Part shown: one piece after another, positions 1-8,523 of the stretch
Numbering within the stretch: the first letter of the stretch is position 1
Layout: every line of letters begins with the position of its first letter
From: a virus
DNA length: 27,659 nt
Direction: 5' to 3' (one strand)
IMG/VR virus record: IMGVR_UViG_3300036792_000120
Coordinates: 1 to 27,659 of that record
Made by a program: the position numbers and the translations under genes
Notes under the pieces: model-generated
What the model was told of the DNA's origin: nothing
Seen by the model: the letters and a program-made list of their open reading frames with translations, nothing else
Database searches by the model: none

Positions 1-1865
1 TGGACGTCGGCGCCGTCGGTCGCACGCCGATAGGCCTCGATGACCTGCGCCTGCTGCTCCTGGGGAAGCTGTGCGATCTTCTGCCCAGCCAGCCGGCCGT
101 TCATCTCGTCGGCCGCAGCGCCCATCTTCTCGGGGTACAGTTTGGCCGCCTGATTGACCTCGGCCACGGCGTCCGGGCTTGGCAGGATGCCGTTGTCGAG
201 CGCCTTGCCGACCGCGGCGGCGGTCTGTTTGGCCGACTGCACCCGCAATTCCGGGTCCTGCGCGAGCGTCCGGACATAGGCCGACAGCAGGAACGGGTTC
301 TGGCCAACCTGCTCGGCGGTGAACGGCGGGCCGCCATGCGCCGCGGGCGCGCCGCCGTCCGGACCGAGCCGGTGCAGCACGTCCGAAACGTAGCTCGAGG
401 TCGACTTGCCATTGCCGTCCCGGGCGTCCCGCAGGTATGGCGTCGGGCTGCCGGCCGGCGCGACATTGCCGGGTCCGGAGAAATACGCCACCGCAATGCG
501 GGCCGGGTCGCCATTATAGCGCTGGGAATAGTCGGCGAGGATCCGGGCATTCACCGCCCGATTGTCGGCCGGATTGTCGATGCGCTCGCCGGGCTTGGCA
601 TATTGGGCGAACGTGGCCGGCATGATCTGGCCGGGCCCGCGCGCGCCGTCGATGCTGTTGCCGATGGCGGAATTGTTCCCGGACTCCTGTCCCAGGATCG
701 CCGCCTGCATCTTGTCCGGATCAACCTTGGCGCCTGACGCCAGCACATCAGCCTTGACGCCATCCGGCAGCGATTGGACGCCGCGCAAATGCTGCGCCAT
801 CGCAGCGGCCGCGGTGAGGCGCTGGGCGCCCTCGGCGTCACCGATGTCGCGGGCGCGCTGGATCGCGAGGCCGACCGCGGGATCCTCGGGCTTGATGATG
901 CCCTTGGCCAGCCCATCCTCGAAATGCGTCGTGATCTGCCGGTTGGCATCGATGTTAACCTTGGCGTCGGCCGTCAGGTAGGCCAGCCGCGACATGCCCT
1001 GGGTATAGAGCCGGCTGCGGTCGACCTCCCGCAAGTTCGGGTTTTGCAGGATCGACTGCTCTAGCGCCTTTTGTGCCTCGGGCTTGCCCTTCTTGTTGAA
1101 GGTCTCGTCGACATGGGAAACGACGGCCTCGCCCTGCAACAAAGCCGTGGTGTTCTTCTTCTCAATGTCGATCTGGTCCTGCGGCGTCTTGAACAGCGGA
1201 TTGGTCGCCAGCGCGTCATAGGACGCATTCATGCGGGCGACGGCCTGCTGGAACTGCGGGGTGTCCGTTCCGCCTTGCCGCGCCAGCGCGATTGCGGTGT
1301 TCTTCTGGTCCTCGATCGTGGCCGTGATCGACTTCTTCTGATTTTCGATATCGTTCGAAGCCGTCGCGTTCGTGATCGCGTTGGAGTGCTGGGTCTGAAG
1401 CTGATCGGCCTGCTGCGAGATTGCCTGTCCGACCTCGCCGCCGCCATGCTGCGAAAGGTACTGCGCCTTCCACGCATCTGCGGCAGTTTTGAATGCGGCG
1501 GGATCGGTCGGATACTTCTGATGCAGATCGTTCATCTCTTGCGAGATGACGTTGCTGTGCTGCGCGATCGTGCCAGCCTGCACCGCGTTGTTGTAGACTT
1601 CTCCTGCCCGCCCGAAGATCACCGAGTTGGCGGGGTTGACGACATTGACCGAGCCGTCGGCGTTGAGCGTGACCTTCTGGTTCTGCAGATCGTCGGCGGC
1701 CTGATTCCTTGCCATGTCCGTCGCGATGTCGCTGGTGGCATCGGCCACCTTGCTCATCGCGCTCGCCATCAGATCGGCATTCTGCTGAATGTCCGAACGC
1801 GACACCTGCGATTGCGGCGCGGTCGATGTGACGATCTGGTTACCGACTGAGGGGAGATCGACCAT
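1..1865 (-). CDS. Internal virion protein with lytic transglycosylase (SLT) domain, partial
   Basis: A reading frame starting with ATG at 1865 stays open for about 620 codons and runs off the left edge, so the C-terminus is missing. The first 360 residues are Gln/Ala-rich and look helical. An SLT-type lysozyme-like domain follows: the probable catalytic glutamate is E394 in GQESGN, then GARGPGQIMPATF, and further on AVAYFSGPGNV, the usual SLT order. Large podovirus proteins of this kind are ejected with the DNA and open the peptidoglycan; the T7 analogue is gp16. The start overlaps the stop of the preceding gene as TAATG, which indicates translational coupling. The virion-protein assignment rests on the domain plus the position after the tail tubular genes. 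An endolysin role is less likely because of the size. Confidence 0.8.
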   Translation of the reverse strand, partial: MVDLPSVGNQIVTSTAPQSQVSRSDIQQNADLMASAMSKVADATSDIATDMARNQAADDLQNQKVTLNADGSVNVVNPANSVIFGRAGEVYNNAVQAGTIAQHSNVISQEMNDLHQKYPTDPAAFKTAADAWKAQYLSQHGGGEVGQAISQQADQLQTQHSNAITNATASNDIENQKKSITATIEDQKNTAIALARQGGTDTPQFQQAVARMNASYDALATNPLFKTPQDQIDIEKKNTTALLQGEAVVSHVDETFNKKGKPEAQKALEQSILQNPNLREVDRSRLYTQGMSRLAYLTADAKVNIDANRQITTHFEDGLAKGIIKPEDPAVGLAIQRARDIGDAEGAQRLTAAAAMAQHLRGVQSLPDGVKADVLASGAKVDPDKMQAAILGQESGNNSAIGNSIDGARGPGQIMPATFAQYAKPGERIDNPADNRAVNARILADYSQRYNGDPARIAVAYFSGPGNVAPAGSPTPYLRDARDGNGKSTSSYVSDVLHRLGPDGGAPAAHGGPPFTAEQVGQNPFLLSAYVRTLAQDPELRVQSAKQTAAAVGKALDNGILPSPDAVAEVNQAAKLYPEKMGAAADEMNGRLAGQKIAQLPQEQQAQVIEAYRRATDGADV

Positions 1866-2347
1866 TACAGCCCCATCATCAAAGGCGCCGCAGCTTTGAG
1901 CACATCGCCGGCCGCAGTGATATTCCCGGCGAACAGCGCATTGCTGGCCGCTGAATTGTAGTAGGCCGCGTCGTTCCGCTCCTGCGTCGATTGCGCGAGG
2001 ATCGAATCCACGGTGATCGTCTTGTTCATTGTGCCGATGTTTTCGGCGTTGTCGCGGAGCGCGGCGCCGGTCGGAGAGTTAGGGTCGGCATTGGCCGCCG
2101 CCCGCACAGCGTCAATATTGCCCAACGTCTGCGTCAGGTTGCGCGTCATCTGGCCGCCGGTCTGCACGGCCTTAAGGTCACCATAGGTCGCGGCGGTCTC
2201 CAGCTTCCGCGCCTGGAATTCGTCCGCATCCGCAGTGCCCTGCGCTTTCAGCAGGTCCGAATAGGTGGACAGGCCGGCCGATGCCAGCGACATCCCGCCC
2301 GCGCCGCCGCCACCGCTATCGCCTCCACTCGCGCCAGAGCTACCCAT
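1865..2347 (-). CDS. Small internal virion protein candidate
   Basis: This 160-residue protein has a Gly/Ser-rich N-terminus (about residues 1-20) and then an Ala/Gln/Asn-rich helical body without Cys or catalytic motifs. GAGGGG lies 8 bases before the ATG. Its stop is fused to the start of the transglycosylase gene (TAATG). Its size, composition and place between tail tubular protein B and the large transglycosylase protein resemble the small core or ejection proteins of T7-like phages (gp14 position). No sequence family is recognised, so the role is inferred from gene order only. Confidence 0.55.
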   Translation of the reverse strand: MGSSGASGGDSGGGGAGGMSLASAGLSTYSDLLKAQGTADADEFQARKLETAATYGDLKAVQTGGQMTRNLTQTLGNIDAVRAAANADPNSPTGAALRDNAENIGTMNKTITVDSILAQSTQERNDAAYYNSAASNALFAGNITAAGDVLKAAAPLMMGL

Positions 2348-2359
2348 GAAGTATTCCCC

Positions 2360-4612
2360 TCATATCGAAATCTCCATGCCGAGTTCGGGAATCGTCAGCG
2401 TACCCGGCGTATCCTTGATGATCGCAACGCGCGGGTCATAGGAGTAACCGGACGGTCTCCACTCCTCGACGGTCTCGCGCAACGGTGGCGGCAGCGTCGG
2501 ATTGTCGCCCTGATTCCACGTCGTTACTCGGCGGATGTTCATGACCGTTCCGAGCGCCGGAGACGTCGGCGTGAGTTTTCCGCTAAACAGCTTTGCAAAA
2601 TAGAACCCTGTTGAGTTGATGACGTAAGCCGCAAAGAACGATATCCGCCGCGGCAACATCCGCTGGTGCATGTCCGGCCCGGACGGTTCGTCACCCGGGA
2701 AAGGCTCAGCAATCATCGTCCACGGCAGGCCAGCAACCAGCGACGCCGCCGCGAGGTTTTCACCGCCATTGTTTTGCGGAATGATGAATCCATTGGCGTC
2801 GATCTGGTAGGTGCCCATCGCGCGGTTGACCTGATCCATCAGCGCCACGCTTTGCGAAGCCCAGAACCACAGCGGTCCTTTGCCGCCGGGCGGAGCGAAC
2901 GGAGCAGGCATCGCATTCACGAAAACCGCGCTGTCAAGATAGAGCGTGTCATCCAGTCGTTCGCAAATCCCCTGACCAAGGTAGGTCGAGGTGAAATGCA
3001 CATCGCCATTCCATGCCGATACCCATTGCGTCGTGCCTGCCCCGCCCCACGGCCCCCAGCCGATCTTGGGTATCTCGGCGCCGCCGCGAATGTCTCCTAG
3101 GTTATATTTTCCTACCACTAGCGAGCCGTTCGCATTCAACACGTAGGCATATCGCTCGTTGAACTGACCGTCGGCCGTCGGGATTGCAATCGCCGTGATG
3201 CCGCTGAACAGATGCTGATGGAAATCGGTCAGGCTCTTGGTGCGGAACGGCCGGTAGTAGTCGCCAACCGCAACAATAACCATCATGCTATTCGCGCCAG
3301 CGTTGGCGTAGACAATCACTTCTTGCGACTTGCGCGGTTGCACATTCGCGGCGCCATCGCTCGACAGCAATTGAAACTGCACACTGCCTGGTTTCAACGG
3401 GTTGGTCGGCGAGATCGGAATGTAATAGATCACGCCGTCGCAGAACACGAATTCCGAACTCTCCGCGCCGGGCACCACATCCTGCACTTTGGCCTGCGCC
3501 GGGATAAGTTCGAACATCGCATTGTCAGGAGCAACGTTGCTGGCATCCGTATAAAGATCGTTCTGCGCATTAATGGCCGACCACGAAACCCCGCGCGGCA
3601 CATCTGGAAATCCACAAAAGCCAAGCCTGAATTGATCGGTAAACACCGAGGACGGAAATCCTCGGAAACTATTCATGACCTCATCATCCCACACAGCGAT
3701 AGCCTGCGGACTGCCCGTGGTTATTGCGGTGATGTTGCTTGATGCAGCCGGTCCTACCAGTTCTTCGCCGACCGCGAACGAAGTGCCGGTGATAGGCTGG
3801 ACTGTCAGAGTGGAGGATCCAACGCCGAACACGATACCCTTCGCGCCGCTCGTTTTGCCTATCACTTCAGTTCCAATTTGAAAACCAGCCGTGCTGCCAA
3901 CCGCTATGGAGTCGCTTCCGATAAGCGTTTCCTCGACCGTCGCGTTAATGACGGTCGAACTCACCATGGTACCGAGCAGAATTTGGCTATTGATGTAGCG
4001 AATCCGCGTACCGTTCATCGCCGACGTCACGATCGGGGAGGAAAACGTCACGGTGATAGCGCCGGTCGTCGCGCTTGGCAGCGCCGTGATATTGGGAGGA
4101 GTGATGCGATAGAACGGGGTACGCTTTTGGCCGGTAACGATGACGGTTTCGGTATAGTCTGCGATCGACCAAACCGAAACGCCATCCCACGACACGACCT
4201 GCGGGCGCATCGAATTGCCAAAGCAGATCGTGATGGTCAGCCCGAAAATGGCCCAGCGGATTGAATATATGTCGGTTGCAGTAGCCCACGGCAGCGCGGC
4301 GCCCCCGCCCTGCAGCGTGAACGATTGCAGGACCGCGCCGGCGTCGCTGATGATCTGAAGCAGGCCGGCCGCAAAGCCGATCTTGAAGTTATTGCCAGGC
4401 GAGATCGTGAACTTCTCGATGCGCACGTCCGTCGTCGGGAACAGCGCCCGGCGCCCCGGGCGGTTCTGAAACCCGCCAGCATTGAGAATGCGCGCGTTGG
4501 TCATCTGGCGCAGGCCGCCCTTGCGCGCGGGATGGGTATCGTTGCGCTTCAGGTCAACGTCGACTTCGCCGAACGAGAAATCGGTCTGCGAGCCCTGAAT
4601 TTGTTTTGGCAT
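2360..4612 (-). CDS. Tail tubular protein B-like (tail nozzle) protein
   Basis: This 750-residue protein has an N-terminal pattern typical of podovirus nozzle proteins: a conserved opening with DLKR, then GLRQMTNARI and GGFQNRPGRRALFP (about residues 20-58). The rest is beta-rich with many short Gly/Ser/Thr stretches. The middle part (about 190-300) is rich in Thr/Ser/Val and may be an inserted domain. In T7 the equivalent (gp12) forms the distal tube through which DNA leaves the capsid. It follows the gp11-like gene by 12 bases with AGGGGTG 6 bases before ATG, and precedes the internal virion genes, the standard order. The call is a family-level inference from the N-terminal motif and context. 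Confidence 0.65.
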   Translation of the reverse strand: MPKQIQGSQTDFSFGEVDVDLKRNDTHPARKGGLRQMTNARILNAGGFQNRPGRRALFPTTDVRIEKFTISPGNNFKIGFAAGLLQIISDAGAVLQSFTLQGGGAALPWATATDIYSIRWAIFGLTITICFGNSMRPQVVSWDGVSVWSIADYTETVIVTGQKRTPFYRITPPNITALPSATTGAITVTFSSPIVTSAMNGTRIRYINSQILLGTMVSSTVINATVEETLIGSDSIAVGSTAGFQIGTEVIGKTSGAKGIVFGVGSSTLTVQPITGTSFAVGEELVGPAASSNITAITTGSPQAIAVWDDEVMNSFRGFPSSVFTDQFRLGFCGFPDVPRGVSWSAINAQNDLYTDASNVAPDNAMFELIPAQAKVQDVVPGAESSEFVFCDGVIYYIPISPTNPLKPGSVQFQLLSSDGAANVQPRKSQEVIVYANAGANSMMVIVAVGDYYRPFRTKSLTDFHQHLFSGITAIAIPTADGQFNERYAYVLNANGSLVVGKYNLGDIRGGAEIPKIGWGPWGGAGTTQWVSAWNGDVHFTSTYLGQGICERLDDTLYLDSAVFVNAMPAPFAPPGGKGPLWFWASQSVALMDQVNRAMGTYQIDANGFIIPQNNGGENLAAASLVAGLPWTMIAEPFPGDEPSGPDMHQRMLPRRISFFAAYVINSTGFYFAKLFSGKLTPTSPALGTVMNIRRVTTWNQGDNPTLPPPLRETVEEWRPSGYSYDPRVAIIKDTPGTLTIPELGMEISI

Positions 4613-4624
4613 ATGGCACCCCTA

Positions 4625-5305
4625 TCAATTAGGCGTGCCGGTCCCGGACCAGCCATAAGGTGTTTGGCGCCAAGGCTTGCGGCTGCGACGGATCGCGGTG
4701 TAGCGCGAGTTGAAGATCGCATATTTCGGCTTCTGCATATCGTGCCGGGCCTTGGCGCGATCCAGCATCGCCATCGCCTCTTTGGTCATCGCATCGGCGT
4801 TTGCGGTATCCGAATGAAAGCCGCGGTAGATCCCGGCCATCACAAACATCTGCAGCGCCACGATTACCGTCGGCGTGGCAAACGTCGGGTCGGAGTTTTT
4901 CGAGAAGATGCCCTTGATCGTGACAGGAAGCGGCGTGGTCGGCGGATTTGGCGGCGGCGGCCCGCCCTGGGCGTTGACGACGATCTGGTTATTGAAGATG
5001 TCCCAGACGCAGGGCACGTCATTCAGACGCACCATGATCAGATGCACGAGATCGGCCGGAAGATTGTAGGCGGTATCGTATTGATCGTCATCAGGCGCGT
5101 TCGCGGCCGGCGGCAAAAGCCGGACGTCGGTCAGCCAATCCCACGGATGGTCCTCGCAGACAAAGGCCAGCGCGCGCTCATAGGCCGGGGACGCGGCATT
5201 CCACTCCTCGGAACCATCGTCGGCGGTCATGACCAGGTTGTCGCTGGTTTGCGACAGCGCGGAGTTGATCAGGGTCAGCTTGTCGAGGGGCCACTGGAAT
5301 GCCAT
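4625..5305 (-). CDS. Tail tubular protein A-like (adaptor) protein
   Basis: This 226-residue protein has features of T7 gp11-like adaptors: an N-terminal helical segment with LTLINSALSQ, the stretch YERALAFVCEDHPWDWLTDV (about 42-61), a YDTAYNLPADLVHLI motif (about 76-90), and a C-terminal helix (about 146-195). Such proteins form the ring joining portal to nozzle. A proline-rich loop (about 114-124) is unusual. The gene starts 43 bases downstream of an intrinsic terminator and 30 bases after a GGTGCGTTGC element, so it probably has its own promoter or depends on read-through. The length fits the family (about 200 residues). Function is inferred from pattern and from adjacency to the nozzle gene. 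Confidence 0.62.
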   Translation of the reverse strand: MAFQWPLDKLTLINSALSQTSDNLVMTADDGSEEWNAASPAYERALAFVCEDHPWDWLTDVRLLPPAANAPDDDQYDTAYNLPADLVHLIMVRLNDVPCVWDIFNNQIVVNAQGGPPPPNPPTTPLPVTIKGIFSKNSDPTFATPTVIVALQMFVMAGIYRGFHSDTANADAMTKEAMAMLDRAKARHDMQKPKYAIFNSRYTAIRRSRKPWRQTPYGWSGTGTPN

Positions 5306-5335
5306 GGCTCACGCTCTGCCGGGCGGCGTTCCATC

Positions 5336-5345
5336 GCAACGCACC
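5336..5345 (-). promoter_or_regulatory. Copy 1 of recurrent GGTGCGTTGC element
   Basis: On the minus strand this reads GGTGCGTTGC. It sits between the terminator and the tail tubular A gene, 30 bases before that gene's ATG, in non-coding DNA. It is one of five exact copies in the same orientation in the morphogenesis region. Confidence 0.5.
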
Positions 5346-5347
5346 GC

Positions 5348-5376
5348 AAAAAAATGCCCGGCTATGAACCGGGCAT
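5348..5376 (-). terminator. Intrinsic terminator between head and tail genes
   Basis: On the minus strand a perfect 8-bp stem, ATGCCCGG/CCGGGCAT, with a 7-base loop (5362-5368) is followed directly by seven T (5354-5348, the first shared with the stem). The plus strand has no T-run after the stem, so it acts on leftward transcription. It lies 28 bases after the stop of the last head-side gene and before tail tubular protein A, the same relative place as the T7 late terminator between genes 10 and 11. Confidence 0.85.
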
Positions 5377-5404
5377 CAGTCTGGGAGGCTATGGCTCTTG
5401 AATT

Positions 5405-5932
5405 CTAGCCAGTCATCGTCGCGTTGGAATTGGCGAGGCGGTCCTGCTCGGCCTTTTCGGCCGCCGCTTTGTCGCCCGCGGCCTTCTTCTGGTCGCGCTT
5501 GCGCATCTGCTCGAGTTCGGCCGGGGTCGGCTCGCCCTTGCGGCCGAACGGGCGCCTGACCCTGGGGTCTGGCCGCGGCGCCGGCGACTTGACCAACGCC
5601 TCGTCAGCAGCGACCTGGTCGGCCTCGGCCTTCTTCTCGGCCTGCTTTTCGTGGAACGCCTTCAACCGCTCATTGGCCTCGGCGACCGCCTTGGCATGCT
5701 CGTCGATTGCGGCCTGTTCCTCGGCGGTCAATTCGACCGGCGGCTCTCCGGCGGCTTCGCGGGCGCGGGCCTCGTCCTCGCGGCTCCACGGCTCATGGCT
5801 CCATTCGTCCGGGAAGCGCGACACGGCACTGTGCGCGTCGATCGCGTAGGGAAACGTCACCGGGCCGTCGATGATGTGGTGGGCGACCGCGGACTGGCTG
5901 GCGGAAATCTTGACTGACCTGGAATCTGGCAT
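5405..5932 (-). CDS. Charged coiled-coil protein, unknown function
   Basis: This 175-residue protein is not recognised. Residues 1-50 contain a short beta-like segment. From about residue 52 it is a long, very charged Ala/Glu/Lys stretch that should form coiled coil, broken by a Pro/Arg segment (about 117-137). GAGGA lies 7 bases before the ATG. It is the last gene before the terminator, after the capsid and cement-like genes. In comparable phages this slot holds small head proteins or assembly factors, but nothing in the sequence decides this. Confidence 0.6.
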   Translation of the reverse strand: MPDSRSVKISASQSAVAHHIIDGPVTFPYAIDAHSAVSRFPDEWSHEPWSREDEARAREAAGEPPVELTAEEQAAIDEHAKAVAEANERLKAFHEKQAEKKAEADQVAADEALVKSPAPRPDPRVRRPFGRKGEPTPAELEQMRKRDQKKAAGDKAAAEKAEQDRLANSNATMTG

Positions 5933-5945
5933 CGGGTTTTCCTCG

Positions 5946-6161
5946 TTAGCGGCCGGAACTCAGCATGCCGGTCCCGTAGCTGTAGGAGCCGACGTTGTTG
6001 TGATTGCGGTCGATGATCGCTGCGGACGGTTTGCCGGCGGCAACCGCGGCCACGACCTGCCGCAGCATGTCCGCGAGCGCCGCGTTTTCCGACTGCGTGC
6101 GCTCGCCGAAACTCGCATTGGTGTTGATGGTGAGGGTGAACGCCCCGCTGCTGACAGCCAT
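5946..6161 (-). CDS. Small conserved-type structural-region protein
   Basis: The ATG at 6161 overlaps the stop of the preceding gene as TAATG, giving 71 residues. A longer start at 6191 is possible but would overlap that gene by 31 bases. The protein has a beta-like start (AVSSGAFTLTINTN), an Ala-rich helix with DMLRQVVAAV, and a Gly/Ser/Tyr-rich tail. It is not recognised. Tight coupling to the cement-like gene suggests a head-related or neck-related part. Confidence 0.6.
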   Translation of the reverse strand: MAVSSGAFTLTINTNASFGERTQSENAALADMLRQVVAAVAAGKPSAAIIDRNHNNVGSYSYGTGMLSSGR

Positions 6162-6688
6162 TATGCGTCCACCTGACATTTGCTGAGCCACGAGGTCACG
6201 GTAACGCTGGGGCTGGTGCCCCCGACCACCACGTAGGCCTTGACGTAGCGGTAAAGGATTTCCTGCTGGAGGTTGCTGACCAGGCGCTGGAACAGCGTGC
6301 CGGCGCGGCCGGATGGCGGGATGGCGGGGCTGGCGCCGAGAATGGTGGAGATCTGGCGGTTAGCGGTCAGCGCCGCGATGTCGAAGAAGTCGAGCAGCTC
6401 GACGTTGCCGTTGCCGAACGCACCGTCATTCGAGCCGAGCAGTGCGAAGCGGTAGAATTCGTCGGTCGTCACCATGTTGACGGCGGTAATGTCGACGGTC
6501 CAGAGCATCTCGGTGCGGCCTGCGGCGGACACCGGATTGGAGCCGCCGAGGTCGAGCAGACCGGAGTTGAGGTTGTTGAGGTAGCCGGTCGCGGTGATGG
6601 TCTGTGCCGACGTGAAGGCGGTCAGTGCGTCGTAAGGCGCCTTGTAGAGAGACGGTTGCGACGGGATCGTGAGTGCCGTGAGGGCCAT
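6161..6688 (-). CDS. Probable capsid cement/decoration protein (Bbp16-like position)
   Basis: This 175-residue protein starts with ATG at 6688, 6 bases after AGGAG, and lies directly downstream of the major capsid gene (12-base gap). It reads like a compact beta-rich protein, with segments such as EMLWTVDITAVNM and LYRYVKAYVVVGG. In phage BPP-1 the gene after the capsid gene encodes the cement protein Bbp16 of similar size, and this protein has the same place and general character. The identification is from context and general resemblance, not from a decisive motif. Confidence 0.55.
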   Translation of the reverse strand: MALTALTIPSQPSLYKAPYDALTAFTSAQTITATGYLNNLNSGLLDLGGSNPVSAAGRTEMLWTVDITAVNMVTTDEFYRFALLGSNDGAFGNGNVELLDFFDIAALTANRQISTILGASPAIPPSGRAGTLFQRLVSNLQQEILYRYVKAYVVVGGTSPSVTVTSWLSKCQVDA

Positions 6689-6700
6689 GGAAGTCTCCTG

Positions 6701-7678
6701 TTAAGCCACGATCGCGGCGTTGGTGATGGAATCGAGCCGGGCGATGGCCTTCGGATGCTCGCGGGCAAAACCGTAATCCCACTTGATATGCGTGGAATCG
6801 AACGGCTGGCCGACGGTCGGGCCTTCCGCCATCACTGAAAGCGGGGTCTGCTCGATGGCGTAGAAGCCGCCGGGCCGGAACGACACGCAGTAAATCGAGG
6901 ACGTCACCGCCGAGCCGCCGCCGGAGGCGACCTCGCCGAACGGCAGAAGATCCGGGCTGTCGTCCGGCTCGTAGCCGAACAGTAGCGGCAGACCCTTGAA
7001 CTTGATGATGCGGCGGCCAAAATCATCCTCGGCGTAGCTGACAGTCTGGTTGACCAGCGAATTGTTGCGCGCCGCGGCGTCGAACTGCGGCATCAGACCG
7101 CGCGGCACGATCCAGTGCGTCGGCTTGTTCACCAGCCAGTAAAGCGCGTCCATGTTGGCAAGCGAAAGCGCGCCGCCGCCAGAGGCGGCCGAATTGTGGA
7201 TCTGGTTGCCGGTGATCGGGGTGGTGTTGTTGCAGCGGACCTGAATGCCGTTCGGCGTGCGCGGATTGGACGAGTTGTCCGATTTGATGCAGTTCTGCGA
7301 GAAGAACTGGCCGAGCGCGATGCTCTTGAGCTTCTCCTGCTTGTACTTGCCCTCGGGGCCGAGCCGGTCGATCATGGCGCGGTCGGCGAAGATGTAATCG
7401 TCGATGAAGTAGGTGTCTTCCTCGCGCAGGTTGAACGAACCGAGGTTCTGTTCGCCGGCTTCGTTGAAGCCGCGGAAGCTGACAGCCGGAAGCGAGGCGA
7501 TGTCCATATAGGCCCGCTTGCCGCGCTCGGCGGGAAGGATCGGGATCGCCCGCATGACGTCCGATTCCTCGATCATGTTTTCGACGAACGCGCGGGTCGG
7601 ATCGTTGACGTCGATCGACTTCGCATACTCGACGAAGTTGGTGGGCGTCGTGATCGTGGTGGTGAGCGAGACGGCCAT
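6701..7678 (-). CDS. Major capsid protein
   Basis: This 325-residue protein lies directly after the scaffold gene, with AAGGA about 8 bases before its ATG. The length and the order portal, scaffold, this gene, cement-like gene match the BPP-1-like podovirus head module. The sequence fits an HK97-fold shell subunit: an N-terminal arm, an extended segment with TYFIDDYIFADRAMIDRLG (about 89-107) followed by a long spine-like helix, and a C-terminal half of beta segments with loops such as FGYEPDDSPDLLPFG (about 233-247). No protease or cleavage site is evident. A GC-rich hairpin just before its ribosome site may affect expression. The call is firm from context, less so from motif. Confidence 0.82.
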   Translation of the reverse strand: MAVSLTTTITTPTNFVEYAKSIDVNDPTRAFVENMIEESDVMRAIPILPAERGKRAYMDIASLPAVSFRGFNEAGEQNLGSFNLREEDTYFIDDYIFADRAMIDRLGPEGKYKQEKLKSIALGQFFSQNCIKSDNSSNPRTPNGIQVRCNNTTPITGNQIHNSAASGGGALSLANMDALYWLVNKPTHWIVPRGLMPQFDAAARNNSLVNQTVSYAEDDFGRRIIKFKGLPLLFGYEPDDSPDLLPFGEVASGGGSAVTSSIYCVSFRPGGFYAIEQTPLSVMAEGPTVGQPFDSTHIKWDYGFAREHPKAIARLDSITNAAIVA

Positions 7679-7692
7679 TTACGTTTTCCTTC

Positions 7693-8523
7693 TCAAGACG
7701 CGCGGCGTTGGGCCGCGCGCTGGTCCTGCGCAGAACGTTTCTGTTCGAAACTCATGGTGTCGTAGCCGGGAATGCCGGTATCGGGCGCGGCGCGGTGCTG
7801 CTGCGAGAAGCCGGCCGTACCCTGCGTGGTGACCTTCTGGATGATCCGCTCGAACGCCTCGACGTGGCGCGCGGTGACCAGCATGCCTGCGAGCGCCCGG
7901 GCATCGCCCTTGTCGGCGGACGCATCCATGCCGGTCAGCCAATTGATGACGCTGTCGACGCGGGCCGGCGCGGTGGCACCGAGCTTGGCGATCTCGGCCG
8001 CCTTCGCGGTCTGGATCGCCTGCTGGGTGCCGACCTCGTTGCCAGCGTAGACGCCGAGCAGTTCGGACACCGCATCCTGCGTCATGCCGTGCTTGTGGGC
8101 GACGGCGCGGAGTTGGGCCAGCGCGGGGTTGTTGGTGTCGAGTTTGTATTCGACGCCGGCCGGCGGCTTGAAATCGGCGGGCAGGTCGAGTTTGTAATCG
8201 TCGGCCTTCTGCGGCCGGGCCGCGGCCTTGACTTCTTCCGCTGCCTTGAAGGTCTTGAGCTCGTCGCGCTCCTTCAGGTCTTTCGCGAGCGCGGCCGGAT
8301 CGACCTTGAGTGAATTCTTTTCGGCGTCCCAATAGCTGTCGGGGATGCCGTCAGGCCGTGTCGTCTGGGAGGTCGTAGCCTGCGACGCGGGTGTTTGGTC
8401 CGATGCGACGGCGGGTGCCGGGCTGGCCGGCGTAGCTGACGGCGCGGGGGCTGGGGACGACAACGGGCTGCTCACCGCCGCCGGGGCCGATGCTTGAGCC
8501 TGTGATACCTGTTCGTCCGCCAC
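7693..8523 (-). CDS. Scaffolding protein
   Basis: This 276-residue protein begins with GTG at 8523, preceded by AAGGGAG with a 9-base gap. The N-terminal 50 residues are a Pro/Ala/Ser-rich disordered tail. The rest is charged and helical, with the segment DDYKLDLPADFKPPAGVEY (about 108-126) seen in many phage scaffold-like proteins and a basic, Gln/Arg-rich C-terminus (about 255-276) suited to binding capsid subunits. It sits between the portal block and the capsid gene, as scaffolds do. The first 173 bases overlap the Bbp19-like gene in another frame. Confidence 0.75.
   Translation of the reverse strand: MADEQVSQAQASAPAAVSSPLSSPAPAPSATPASPAPAVASDQTPASQATTSQTTRPDGIPDSYWDAEKNSLKVDPAALAKDLKERDELKTFKAAEEVKAAARPQKADDYKLDLPADFKPPAGVEYKLDTNNPALAQLRAVAHKHGMTQDAVSELLGVYAGNEVGTQQAIQTAKAAEIAKLGATAPARVDSVINWLTGMDASADKGDARALAGMLVTARHVEAFERIIQKVTTQGTAGFSQQHRAAPDTGIPGYDTMSFEQKRSAQDQRAAQRRAS
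7699..7719. other. GC-rich hairpin before capsid ribosome site
   Basis: A perfect 8-bp inverted repeat, CGCGCGGC/GCCGCGCG, with a 5-base loop covers the last codons of the scaffold gene and ends 20 bases before the capsid ATG. There is no T-run, so it is unlikely to be a terminator. It could be an mRNA stability or processing element. Confidence 0.6.

Noticed and set aside
4325-5401. 358-codon plus-strand frame over the tail tubular genes
   Set aside because: Arg/His/Gly-rich product, no start signal, antisense to two recognisable tail genes and crossing a minus-strand terminator.
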